A stretch of DNA of 64,000 bases, taken from contig JAZHRO010000013.1 in NCBI GenBank assembly GCA_037157565.1, positions 116,884,001 through 116,948,000 on the forward strand. The letters are read 5' to 3'. The DNA is from Thalassia testudinum (lineage: Eukaryota; Streptophyta; Magnoliopsida; Alismatales; Hydrocharitaceae). Below the pieces are notes generated by a model. The model saw nothing but the letters and a program-made list of their open reading frames with translations, did no database searches and had not been told where the DNA came from. The position numbers were made by a program, and so were the translations under genes. Below are positions 22,815 through 33,803 of the stretch, piece by piece (position 1 is the first letter of the stretch; each line of letters starts with the position of its first letter).

Positions 22815-23777
22815 TCAGCCGAGCGTGAAGGTATGCACGGAAGACGAAAAATCATGTAAATAGTTGGACACTTGGATGCCTGCAAAAAATGTGTCTTCTT
22901 CTAGATCCCTAAAAAATTGATTAGAAGCAATATTGGGATCAAAGTTGGATGGAAAATGATAAGTGTAGCCTGAGTCTGGCCATGGTTTTAAATCAAATTG
23001 GATGCCAAACTCGGGTGGGGTTGGTGGTAGGTCCATATGAAAGGAGTTGGGGAAGGGATGGTGAGGATTGGGTGAAGTTAGTGTGGAAAAGTGGGGTACG
23101 GGAATAGTGGGTGGGTTAGGGTGATCAGGGGGTTCATCAAGAATGGATTTGGGGACAAGACAAGTCTCCAGATCACAGATGTCGCCGACCACTGATTCTA
23201 AATCAGAGTCCTCAAAAAAATTATGGTCGGTAAGGGTATCTATCAACATTATCTCCACCATATTGGAAATTTCCGTGTCTGAGTCCTCAAAAAAGTTATC
23301 ATCATGGAATCTCCTAGAGGATTTGAAAATATCTAAAGTGATAGTTTGGCCAGCACAAGTGATATCCATTTTGCTTGTGTGGCAATTGATATTTGCCTTT
23401 ACAGTGGCCAAAAAAGGGCATCCAAGGATTATTGGGAAGTCCAGTAATGATTCAGGTACCTCAATGTCAAGAACCAGAAAGTCTGCAGGGAAGATACAAT
23501 TCTGGACCTTGACCAAAACATCCTCGACAATCCCACGAGGTTTGATTGTAGATTGGTCAGCTAATTGCAGGGTAACCTCGACGGGTTTTAATTCGCCGAT
23601 ATGAAATTCTTCAAATAAAATCATTGGAATAACATTAACTGATGCACCAAGATCAAGGTGGGCGTGATTAAAGGTAGTATCATCAATAATTACTGAAATT
23701 AAAGGTGCACCCAGATCTTTCATCTTAGGAGGCAGCTTGCTCTGTATGATAGAGCTTACTGTCTCCGAAAGATGCAC
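22815..23777 (-). CDS. Aspartic protease with long acidic/Pro-rich tail (element D)
   Basis: This 320-codon open frame is the longest intact one of D. It continues the gag frame after a single stop (23796-23798), so the ATG at 23777 may not be a true start. Residues 1-30 (SETVSSIIQSKLPPKMKDLGAP) match the linker before protease in I. The active-site motif DLGAS is intact at 42-46 and the C-terminal PFLATVKANIN at 121-131 completes a retropepsin-like fold that would cleave Gag. Beyond ~residue 150 the protein does not enter RT. It has two similar acidic segments (FFEDSDTE, FFEDSDLE), then DLETCLVPKSILDEPP, a His/Pro-rich stretch and PSNFDP. Parts of this tail resemble ORF-X of H (DLEIIVPKSILSQP) and of A (PSNFDP). 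Tail function is unknown. Confidence 0.8.
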   Translation of the reverse strand: MHLSETVSSIIQSKLPPKMKDLGAPLISVIIDDTTFNHAHLDLGASVNVIPMILFEEFHIGELKPVEVTLQLADQSTIKPRGIVEDVLVKVQNCIFPADFLVLDIEVPESLLDFPIILGCPFLATVKANINCHTSKMDITCAGQTITLDIFKSSRRFHDDNFFEDSDTEISNMVEIMLIDTLTDHNFFEDSDLESVVGDICDLETCLVPKSILDEPPDHPNPPTIPVPHFSTLTSPNPHHPFPNSFHMDLPPTPPEFGIQFDLKPWPDSGYTYHFPSNFDPNIASNQFFRDLEEDTFFAGIQVSNYLHDFSSSVHTFTLG

Positions 23778-23798
23778 CTGCCCTAGATTTTTGGCCTG

Positions 23799-25793
23799 TC
23801 ATTTATGAGTACAGATCTCCTTCAAAAATTTGGCATGGGCAGGTATATATTTGATGGCATCTAGGAGAGGAATATTGATTTGTACTTTCCCAAAAAGATC
23901 CATGAGTTCATCTATGGTGGGCTCAGATTTCTTTTTTCTGTTGGTGGTGGGGTGGAGAGCTTGTGGGAAAGGGATAAGAATCGTGTCTTGAGATTTTTGT
24001 TTTTCTTTTTCTTCCTGATGGGGAGGTGGGGAGTCAATTTGCATAGTGATGGGGATTTCACCAGGTTTGTGTGAAGGCCCGGGATCAGTGGTGGTTTTCC
24101 CACTCCTCAATGTAACTGCATGTGCAGTCGGATTATTATTTGGAGGAGGTGGAGGAACTGTGGTTGCGGAAACCTAGGAGGCTGCTGAGGTGGTGGATTA
24201 GTAGGAGGCTGATTCGGGTAGTTTGGATTTCTGCCTGGATATTGGTCCTTTGGTGATTAGGGTTGGGCATGGGTTGGGACAAAAGATGTCCTGTAGGTCT
24301 TTGCGTGGGAGTAACCCCAATCTGGTTGTTAAGATTAGTGATGGTGCAGGTTACTTCCGTCATTTTTGTTTGCATTTCCTGCAGGGTTCGCATCATCTGG
24401 GCATTAATGTCTTGTTGGGATGGCCCATGATGAAAGGTTGGATTCGACCCATAACCATTAAAATGATCTAGTTGGGAAGGAACTTGATTATTCCAGGAGT
24501 AGTTCAGGTAATTTTTCTAATTGGAAGAATTTTTAAAGGGCTCTTGGATGGCAGAAATATTTTGAGTGGAGTTAAGATCTGGATAGTTGTAATTCCCTAG
24601 TGAATCATGGGCAACCTCAGAATATTGGTAATAATCAGTAGGAGTAGTGTTGAGATTATGCAAATTTTCTCTTCGTGGAAAGTTAGGTTGGGTTAGATGT
24701 AGACTGTGTGGAGCTTGGGTTGATGTGGCCAGTCTTTCCTCAATTTCTTTTGATTAATATGCATTTAATTGAGTTTTTGAGCAATCATTTCAAGATCATC
24801 TTGGGCGACAGGGATAGATTGAGTGCCTACTTCATGAACACCGAACTGTGGGTTTTGAGTTCTGCAAAATGTGTTTATGGAAGATTGATTAAATGAGTTT
24901 TCACTCATTTCTTCAAAAAGGTCATAGGCACTTTCAGCATACTTATTTAAGAAGTTGCCGCCACACGAGGCATCGACGAAATGTTGGATTTGATCTTCTA
25001 ATCCATGATAGAAGATTTGCATGAGCTGCCATAAGGGAATCTTGTGGTGCGGACAACTTCTTAAGAGATCTTGAAGTCCTTCCCAAGAATCAAGGAAAGT
25101 CTCACCATATTTTTGTTGAAAGGTTGTAATAGATCTTCGTAGGGAATTGGTACGAGCTATGGGAAAAAATTTCTTGAGGAAGGCACTCTTGAGCTAAGGC
25201 AAAGTTGTGATGGGTTGGCCAATGATCCTAAACCAATAAGCAGCCTTATCTTTAAGAGATAATAGAAATAGCCGCATCAGCCATAAGTCTTCTTGCACAT
25301 TTCGGGAACGGGTTATTTGTGCAAGAAGAGTCAGCTCTTCAAGGTGGCTGAAAGGGTCTTCCTTAGGAAGGCCATGGAAGTGTTTAATCAGGTTCAGGAC
25401 TGCTGGCTTGATCTTGATGTCCCCCTCTGGTATGACCACCCCTGGTCGTTCCTCATAATAAGACGGATCATAAAAATCTTTTAGAGGAATAACAGGCTGC
25501 TGTTGGGGTGGTGGGTTTGGCCTTTGATTAGCTAGGTTTTGGATGTTCCTAGTCAATGTTTGTTGATTGGAATTTAATTTATCAATCTGCTCAGCCATCA
25601 ATTTTAAAAGATCAGGTAGGGGGTCTTGATGTTGTGTTTGGGGCAATTCAAGATTAGGGAGCTCCAAATGTGGGAAGTTAAAGGTGGGTGGGTTTTGGGT
25701 GGAAGGGTTAGAATTAGGGTTAGTAGTGGGGTAAGAGGTAAGAACAGAGGTCGAAGTGGAAGGGTTAGTGGGCCCATTTTGTTGATTTTCCAT
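23799..25793 (-). pseudogene. gag: gag of element D (decayed)
   Basis: Start chosen at the ATG at 25793 (MENQQNGPTNPS); upstream in-frame codons lack similarity to E's gag. Order: low-complexity Pro/Asn/Thr-rich N-terminus, coiled-coil-like LLKLMAEQIDKLNSNQQTL, capsid LKDFYDPSYYEERPGV ... IKHFHGLPKEDPFSHLEEL. A stop follows at 25191-25193, then LKSAFLKKFFP, CPHHKIPLWQLMQIFYHGL, ASCGGNFLNK. After 24765 there are more stops and two compensating indels across a Tyr/Asn-rich linker (DYYQYSEVAHDSLGNYNYP) and a coiled coil (MMRTLQEMQTKM). It then returns to frame for DLFGKVQINIPLLDAIKYIP (24110-23799). No zinc knuckle was found. It forms the particle in related elements. Confidence 0.85.
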
Positions 25794-27457
25794 TTTTTTT
25801 CTGAAGAAGAAAATAGAAAAAGTGATCTTTTTTGCTGGGGGCGAAATCAAATGGTCCTTCCAGGTGCGGATTTTGAGATCGTTGCCCATGCATAAAATGG
25901 AAGAATGGGAGAGGACGAAAGAGAAAGAGATGAGAGAAAGTGTGCAAATTAAACAACCAAAGCTAGGCCTATCTTAAGTGTGACTTCCTAAAAATAAACC
26001 TAATACTTGGTCTATGTAGGAAATAAGTAATCAATAGTGAATACCCATTCTGTCAACAAATCTAGCCAAGTTGCTTAAGAGGAGGTTTGAGCCCAAATGT
26101 TTCCCAAGGAAAACCCCAGGTGCTTGTACAAACCCGTGCCTGGTCGTTTAACACAGCCCCTTAGCCTGAACACCAGATATAGATGACAGAATTGGTATTA
26201 ATTAAAGAAAACTTAGGACCTATATAGCAAGCCTAAGTTGATGAAGCCTTAAGGGTCAAGTTGCTATGGATTTTAGTTAGGTCTAGGATACTATAGTGCA
26301 CACGGAATGTGGAGGGCATTAATTTAGGTTATTGCCCTATTATTTCAATTCTTTTTGTGTGTGTGTAGGAATTAGAAAGTGGTTCCAATTAAAAAGGAAG
26401 TTGTCACAATTTCTTGTATTTTTATATTTTAGGATTTGATTTAATTCAATGTGTTTTGGAGTTTCTCTTTTTGAATTTTCAAACAAGTTTGAAATTTCAC
26501 AATTAACGGAAAAACATGTTGTATTGGTGATGGTTAATTTCCTTTAATGTGAGTCTTTAAAAAGAAAGAAAGAAATCCTAAGTCAATTATCCTTAAGATA
26601 GAAAATTACTACAAATGAATTATTTTTAGAGTTTTTTATTAAGTAGTGGTCCAAACAAGTTAAACAACACCACTACTTTGAAGAAAATCAAACAAGGATT
26701 CCAGAAAAGATTTTTGTATGATTTTAGAAATTTGTTTGATAATTATTTTGAATTTTTACTTGTACTAGTGTCAAAGTCCAGAGATGATACCCGTGGGTAT
26801 TTTGGACTTTTTAGTATTACCACCTACATCAGAAAATTTTGGTGATTTTATATGATATGCAAAAATTTACAAGAATTCCAGAAAACTAAATTTTACAAAA
26901 ATTGGATGAGTAAAAAAATTCTAAAAATTTATAGATTGTAGCAAGATAGGAAGATTAGAGGGTATGACCCCTCTGCAGTCCATGAATTTTTAAAAATTAA
27001 ATACAAAGCCAATTGATCTAAAAAACAAATGTTTCTAACTTAATTTGACATCATTGTATGAAATTTTATGATTTTAGGAGGCATGTAGTGCTAGAGATTG
27101 ATTTTTCAAGTATGGATAGAAATCTTGACCCGAAAAATAGAACACCAATACTTGAAATGGAGTGGTGTTGATGGTGCAAACAAGCAATCAATGAGTTTTA
27201 AAAAGTACCACTCCACTTAATTAAGTTACTTAAGGTCCTAAAAGGCAAGTTTAGTACATTTTGGTAGTCTTTCAATTTAGGTGTGACAAGAGAGAAGAAA
27301 CCAAACTGAAAATCCACGGGAAGAAAAGGAACTTTGAGCTTTTGCTTCCAAATTCCCATTTTCTTCCTGCAATACCTGCACACACAAGAGAAAAGAAAGA
27401 GAAGGGGATGAGATCCACTTCAAGCAAGAGAAAGAAAGATTAATGCAAAGCCGTGTC
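25794..27457 (-). other. Element D leader
   Basis: 1.66 kb, AT-rich, ORF-free. The part near gag shares tracts with the E and H leaders (for example the 'acaccagat' and 'ggttttccttgggaaac' contexts). Confidence 0.7.
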
Positions 27458-27475
27458 TCCCTGGCAATGGTGCCA
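27458..27475 (-). other. tRNA-Asp primer-binding site of D
   Basis: The minus strand reads TGGCACCATTGCCAGGGA, five bases after the LTR. Three transition-type differences from the tRNA-Asp complement. Confidence 0.85.
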
Positions 27476-27480
27476 AAAAG

Positions 27481-29736
27481 TGATCGCGTTTTTATGCCGA
27501 TTGTTAATTTACGGTTTTAAGTCGTTGTAAGGCACAAAAATGAATTCGCTTTTAAATTTATATTCCTAGATAGGGGAGTATCTAGGGTCATCCAAGGAGG
27601 CCAAACGTTTGCAAAATTAAATCCCTTACTTGGAAATTGAGCTCAACTTTCTTTTTGGTGTTTTATATATATGATTTTTATAGGTTTCGAAATAATGTCA
27701 ATACAAATTTTGTTGACTGCGGGAAAACAACTACTACCTATTTCAATAAATCTAACCCTAAGGTGATAGGTAGACCCTCTCCATAAGCTCACCCTAGGCA
27801 CGTGGAGGCATAGAATAATTAGGGAGAGAGAGTGAAACAATTGCTAGGCAAAATTTGCAACAAGCTATGCAATAGAAATTGAAAGAAGGCAATCTGAATT
27901 AAATCAAAATTGTGCACACAAAACCTATAGAGGAATGCTTCTACTCTACTTGAAAATACAAGAAAAATAAAACACAAATCCTCTATATAGATGGTGAAGA
28001 GGAGGGCTTCTTGCTCCAAGCCAAGTAGCTCCTTGACTTGAAAAGACAACTCCTCCTTGGCGTGAGATGCTCCTCCAAATGATGTCCTCCAAGGTGGTAG
28101 CTACCACCTTTAATTCTCCTCCTCCAAGGGTGGACATCCACCCTAGGTTCTTATCCTTTGTCTAGCCATCCTCCTTGAAGTAGAATGCTTCTCCTCCTTA
28201 CCGTGGCACAAGTTGAAGAAAGTGGGGAGGAGGCACCAATGGGGCTGGTGATGTGCCCCCTTAATCTTCTTTTGTACTCCTTCTTCTTGGTCGTAGTTGT
28301 AGGTGGATGTAGGTGGAATTAAACACTAATGGAGGATGAAGAAAATGTGGGAAGATAGTTGGGTATATATAGTGTAGGAAGGGGGGGCATAGGTGGCTCT
28401 TGGAATGGATGGCTAGGATAGGATATAGGGGGTAGTTGGGGATCCTATGGCTAAGGGTGATTGGCGCCAGCCCAAGGGGTACCTAGGTGGTTGTTATGGG
28501 TGGTGGCACCCCTTGAAGTTGGCACCAAAATGGCTTCTAGGAGGGGGGCTTAGGTGGCACCAAGTAGGTTTCTAGAAGGAGGGGTAGGTGGATGGCTAGG
28601 ATGGGTAGTAGGGTTATGTGTAGGGCCATGATGTGGGGGTGTTTTGGAGGGAAAAAGTGGTGCCAATAAGGAGGTAGTTAGGGTGGTTTTGGTGCCACTT
28701 TATGGTGTCTTTTGGAGGTAGTGGGTAGGCTAGGTTGGCGTAAAGGTGAGGTGGAAGTAGGGGTAGCTTATGTGGAGCTTAGGTGGAGCTAGTTGTTGGA
28801 GTTGTTGGGTAGGGTTTTTAGGTGGTAAAAGCCAAGGGAGCTAGAGCATAGCTATGCTAAGCTAAGCTTAGCAAGCTTAGCTAATAGTGGAGTAGAGGAG
28901 GAGGTGTTGGAGCTAGGGTTTGGAGGGAGGAGCCGGATCTGAAGAATCTTGAGCTGAAATGGAGCTGGTAACTACTGAAGAGGTCAACATGGGGCTACTC
29001 TAGCTGGCTTAGCTTGCTAGTTCTTTGCTAGCTACTAAGCCAAGCAAAAGTGAGCTAGCTTCTGTTGAATGGAGCTGAGGTGAGCTGGGTCTACTGCTCC
29101 TGGGGAGGATTGAGCTGATTGAGACAGCTAACGTAGCTTAGCTCAACCAAGTTGAGCTAAGCTAAGTCCCTAGGAGTTGGACTTGAGCTTCTTAAGCTGG
29201 GATGAGTTCTTCTTCAACTGGCTGGAGTTGAGTAGATCAGGATGTAGCTAAATCTAAGCTGGGGTGAACTCTAGTCAACTCAACTGAGCAGCTAGAGCTC
29301 CCTATGGATTAGTGGGAGCTGAGATGTGCTAGACTCAACTAGGTTGAGCTGGATCTGAGCTGACTTTAGCTAGGGTGAGCTAAGATGAGCTCTCTTGAGC
29401 TGCTGTCCAACTAAGATTAGCTGAATGGAGCTGGGATGAGCTAACCCTAGTCCAAGTGAGCTAGGTTCCAGTTGTGGTGAACTGGATCAAGCTGAGTTCC
29501 AGTTAGTCTAAGCTCCTCCTTCACTATTTGCCTTCTTGAGTGCTAGGGTTTTAGGGATCTATATATCTGTTCATCCCTCAAACTCACAAAAACACATAAA
29601 AAAGATGATAAAAAATGCAGTGCATGCCTAACCTAATTAATGCCTAAACGCAGCCCAAAAACCCGTTTACGGAGTAAAATCCTAAGAGTTGGGTTTGTTT
29701 TAATGCATAAGAATGTTGATAAACTGGTGTTTATCA
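27481..29736 (-). repeat. 5' LTR of D (2,256 bp)
   Basis: Begins TGATCGCGTT and ends GTGTTTATCA on the plus strand. Collinear with 19160-21435, including the AGCT-rich domain. Minus-strand TATA-like TATATATA at 28364-28371. Confidence 0.92.
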
Positions 29737-30629
29737 ATAAGCAAGTTAATTGTGAATAATCTCAATCTGGATCCTGTCGAGCGAATGAATCCTTAGGGCC
29801 AATGTCTAATTGATTTTAGCTAGGCTTGGGAAATTGGTGCTCTGGAGTGTGATGGGCCCTTAATGGGTTGTGCCCTTAGTGATTTGTTTAAGAATGTGTG
29901 AATGTGCACAACCAAGAGGTTTTCAAGCAAGATTATTAATGTTGAGGTGAGTTTTAGATTTCAAATCTTGCTTAATAGCTTTTAGGATTCAAATATTAGG
30001 TGCTTTCAACAAGAAAAATATGGAGTGCCTGGCTTGACCTAGTTGTTGAATCCGATGGGGTAGCTACAAAATAAACCTCTTTTAGATTAGGTGGTGAGGC
30101 CCAAACAATTCAATCAATCGGCTCAAATGCACCGCCGATTAAGGCACACAGAAAGGTGATTAACCTACTATGATTTCTACTCTTTTATGTGTTGAATTCA
30201 TGTACCAGGTCCATAGGTTAGAAGCCTGGTTGAGTAGGTGAAAATCAAGTTCGATTATGTGCCTCAAATGTTGGTGTATGAAGTGTGCATATTGATTCAT
30301 CCCATAGAAAGTATCAATTTTTTTTATTTTTTTCTTTTTAAATGCTGGGGTAAGGTGGATGAAGGTGGCAAACAAGACAAACAACTCTATCCTAGGGTTT
30401 ATGCAAACGCCTAAGTAGATTAGGTCTTGGTTATGAGTGTGGCGAAATGAACTAGTGGGGAGGGGAATGTAGGGGACACTTACAAAGTACTCTACCCGTA
30501 CTTTACTCTGGTCTACCACACTTGGATCTCCATGCTAGGTACCTGCAAGACAATAGATCAAAGACAAGCCAGACTAGTGCTATGTAAATGCAAAGAAGCA
30601 TAGTAAACAATAAAGTAAATTCCGTTGCC
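29737..30629 (-). other. Element E leader, PBS-proximal part
   Basis: Non-coding. Collinear in reverse with H leader 50884-51840 (for example 'gggttgtgccctta' and the 'ttcgctc...gaatc' context). Confidence 0.8.
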
Positions 30630-30647
30630 TCCCCGGCAATGGCGTCA
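30630..30647 (-). other. tRNA-Asp primer-binding site of E
   Basis: The minus strand reads TGACGCCATTGCCGGGGA, three bases after the LTR. Two differences from the tRNA-Asp complement. Confidence 0.87.
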
Positions 30648-30650
30648 AAA

Positions 30651-32473
30651 TGATCGCATGGGTTTCGCGAGATCGAAATCAGGGTTACAAGTAACCCGTC
30701 ATCGTAGTTGCAAAACTCGTGGTCGAATAAAATTTATACTGAAACTCCAAGGGAGTCCCAAATCGAACACAGGGAGGCGACATTACTTTAATTGAAAACC
30801 ACGCTTCGTTTTGCTTCTTTTTGGTATTTTAGGGTTTTGTTATTTTTTTTGTATTTTTGAAAAGAGGACAAGCAGAATGAATCACAAAATAGAAATGGAA
30901 CAAATATGATATATATCAATCCAATGTGGATTACAATAAATTATGAAAGCATAAAAAGAGAGGGGGATGAGAGGAAATCTCCCGAATCGGCTGTTCAGCG
31001 AGACGATGTGCCTGGCGAAAGCTCAGATGAAGGAGGTGAGGAGCGGGACAATGGAGTTGAGATGCAGGAGGACGTCAGCTAGAGGAAAGCTTCGACGTGG
31101 CTCCGGAATGGAGGTGAGAAGGCGGAGATGATCTACTATTGGAATGGAGGTGGGAGGATGGCTCTAAGGTGACCTATGAATGGGGATGGGAAGATGGATG
31201 AATATTTGGTGAGGCAGAGGTTTGCTACACTAATAGGGTCCTTGGGAGCTTGAGAGCAAGCTCTAACAGAGCGTTGGTAGGCTTGCTAGAGCTTGGGAGT
31301 AGGTGGGAGTAGAGTAGGTAGAGATGAAGAGGAATGGGGGGTGTAGGGGTGTTTATATAGTGGAGGGAAGAAGAGAATCCCATGCACAGGCATTCCGTGA
31401 CAGCTGTAACCGTCACTAAAGGCCGCTCGAGCTGTTGATGAAGATCCATGCCTCTTCATTGCTTTAGTTGGCGCACGCATTGCATAGGCCATTTAGTGAC
31501 AGCTGTAAGTGTCACTAAAGGCCCGCTCTTCTGTCGTTGTAAAGCCCACACCCGACGCTCATGCCCATAGCTGTCAAAGGCGCGGCAATCGCCAACAGTT
31601 GGATCAGGTGCAGACGATTGTGATTGCGGGAGGAGTGAGCGCGCCTGCCAGCATTTGAATTTCGCAGCACTGGTGCGTGCACTGGCCGTCGTTGGATGCT
31701 GCATCGCATGGTCGAGACACACCCGTAGATCATTTGTGTGTTGATTTGAATCGCGTGCCTTGCGCAATTGAGGAGATCAGATGGCAGGCGTTGCACGCAG
31801 CCAACTTAAATGCACGCCCCAAATGGGATGCGTGTGATGTGGAGTGAGCCTTCGTGTCGGCGGGCGATGTTGGATCACGCATGGGGAATCTCAACTGCTC
31901 GATTACAATCAGGCAGCCCTATTGCATCTGACACTGTAGCGGGGCGTGGAGAATCGCAACTCGATCTCGTGCTCACTCCTTGAGAGCACTTGACCTCACC
32001 GCTGTGCCACACCTGTGATTACATTGCGAAGAGGAATTATGCCTGCGAGGTGAGGGCGACCAATCAGCTATTGGATCTTCATCTAACGATTGAGATCACT
32101 CAATGGGGCAGCCTTTGGAGATGTGTTGGTGACTTTCGGCACTCCATGTGGTGCCACGTGGCAGCATCTGGACCATCCACCCTTCATTACTTGCAAAGGA
32201 TGCCACAGTGCTCAGATCAAGGTGATTTCTTTGTTGTCGGACTGCGATCGTCGCTCTGGATCCATCCGTACGGTCAAATTTTTCATTTGAAGTTCGTAAG
32301 GACATCACATTGCCTCTTGGCTATATAAAATGAAGGAATTAGTATACAAAACATACAACTATCCTAAATGCCATTCAATGGATGTTATGCAATATTTATA
32401 ATAGGATATGCAATGCTAAGCCTAGAAACTATCAAAAAGAAGCAATTTATCATTAATCCATGTGTGTTTATCA
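30651..32473 (-). repeat. 5' LTR of E (1,823 bp)
   Basis: Plus-strand ends TGATCGCATG and GTGTTTATCA. Same family as solo LTR J. Its U5 (30651-30790) matches the end of H's LTR in reverse. Minus-strand TATATAAA at 31352-31359, with short inverted repeats on its upstream side. Confidence 0.88.
31492..31519. repeat. TTTAGTGAC/GTCACTAAA inverted repeat in E LTR
   Basis: Perfect 9-bp arms around a 10-bp loop. A second weaker copy with GTGAC/GTCAC arms sits at 31397-31416, closer to the TATA box. The same inverted repeat appears upstream of the TATA boxes in G. Confidence 0.85.
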
Positions 32474-33803
32474 CTAGGATTAGGAAGGCATTGCATTCTT
32501 TTTTTTATTTTTAACATCTTTACTTGAGTGTTAAGGTTAAGTAGATATTCAAACCCTTAAAACCCTAGCACTCAAGAAGGAAGAAAGTGAAGTGGAAGTC
32601 TAGATCAGCTGAACCCTGGTTGGATCCAACTCATCTCAGCTAGTTATTAGCTCACATTAGTTAAGTTTAGCTCCTCCCAACTCCTTTCAGCTCATCTTAG
32701 CTGAATGGAAGCCCAGGGTTGCTCATCTTAGCTCAAACCACCTCAGCTCAGCTCAGATCCAGCTCAACTTAGTTGAGTCTGGCTCATCCTAACTCCAGTC
32801 AATTCATTGGGAGCTCTAGCTATCTTAACTTAGTTGACTAGAGTTCATTCCATCTCTAGCTCAGTCCAAGTCCAGCTCAACCCAGCTCCACTTAGCTCAC
32901 AACAGCTAAACTTCCTCCAGCTTAGCTACTATTTGCCCAGTTAGTAGCTAAGCTAGCTGAGAGTTCTCATCAGAGGGAATTCCAGCTGAACCTAGCTTCA
33001 ACTAGGTTGAAACCAGCTTAACTTAGCTAACTACTTAAGCCCAACTACTTGCATAAGAACTAGCTAGCTTAACTAAGTAGTTGAACCCCTAATGAAGAAC
33101 TCCTCAACAGAGTTAGCTCTAATGCAGTTCCAATGCAGCTCCAGTCAACTTTCCTTTAGCTCCTCCTCTCAAAACCCTAACTCCTCCACTACTATCTACC
33201 AGCTAAGCTAGCTTAGGTAGTTTAGCTAAGCTCAAAAATAGCTCCACCTCCATGGCCATCCACAACTCTAACCTAAAACCCTAGCCCAACTCCACTCCAA
33301 AGTCCACCACCTAAGCAAGCTACCTACTACAATCTCTTTTGGCGCCAACAACCCCCATGACCCTTCACATCACCACCTCCAAAAGCCAACTAGTTTTCCC
33401 TCTAAAACCACCTAATAACTACCCTCTTGTTGGCACCAAAACTACTCCCTATCCTAGCCTTACACCTATCCCCTAAACTCATCTCCACCATCCACCTAAT
33501 CCCCTTCTAGAAGCTCCCCTTTGGCGCCAACCTTAACTCACCTTGTCACCAACCTAACCAACCATAACCACCACCTTAACCCCCTTTAAGTTGGCACCAA
33601 AAACACCTCCTCATCCCTTCAAAGTTGGCACCAACTTGAAGCCCTATCACAACCCTACACATCACCCCCTTCAAGAAAACCCTCTTGGTGCCAACTCAAC
33701 ACCACCCTAACCCCCTTTTAAGCACTACATAAGTGGCACCAAAACACCATCAACACCTCCTCACCTTGGCACCACTTTAATCCACCCTTTATTCCTTAAC
33801 TAC

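Larger units (their letters stand above)
19160..29736 (-). mobile_element. Element D: gag-protease non-autonomous element (no RT or integrase)
   Basis: Complete element with two LTRs (19160-21435 and 27481-29736), PBS 27458-27475, gag 25793-23799, protease ORF 23777-22815 and a short 3' region. TSD is ataat/ataag, one mismatch. The LTRs begin TGATCGC and end TTTATCA and look about 90% alike by eye. Only ~1.4 kb of ORF-free DNA lies between the protease ORF and the 3' LTR, so RT, RNase H and integrase are absent. D must depend on enzymes supplied in trans. This resembles the 'terminal repeat with Gag' class of plant elements, with protease added. Confidence 0.92.
16790..32473 (-). mobile_element. 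Element E: Athila-like element with gag, cut by B and D
   Basis: Minus-strand element. 5' LTR 30651-32473, PBS 30630-30647, leader in two pieces (29737-30629 and 18786-19159) split by D, then gag 18785-16790, where B is inserted. Everything downstream (protease, RT, integrase if present, 3' LTR) is left of B and outside the window. Piece joining is supported by element H: its uninterrupted leader (plus strand, about 51100-52040) reads straight across the D insertion point. E itself sits inside K's LTR; the right flank is ctagg (32474-32478). Confidence 0.88.

Noticed and set aside
23143..23604. 153-codon plus-strand frame
   Set aside because: Antisense shadow of the D protease ORF, which carries real motifs.
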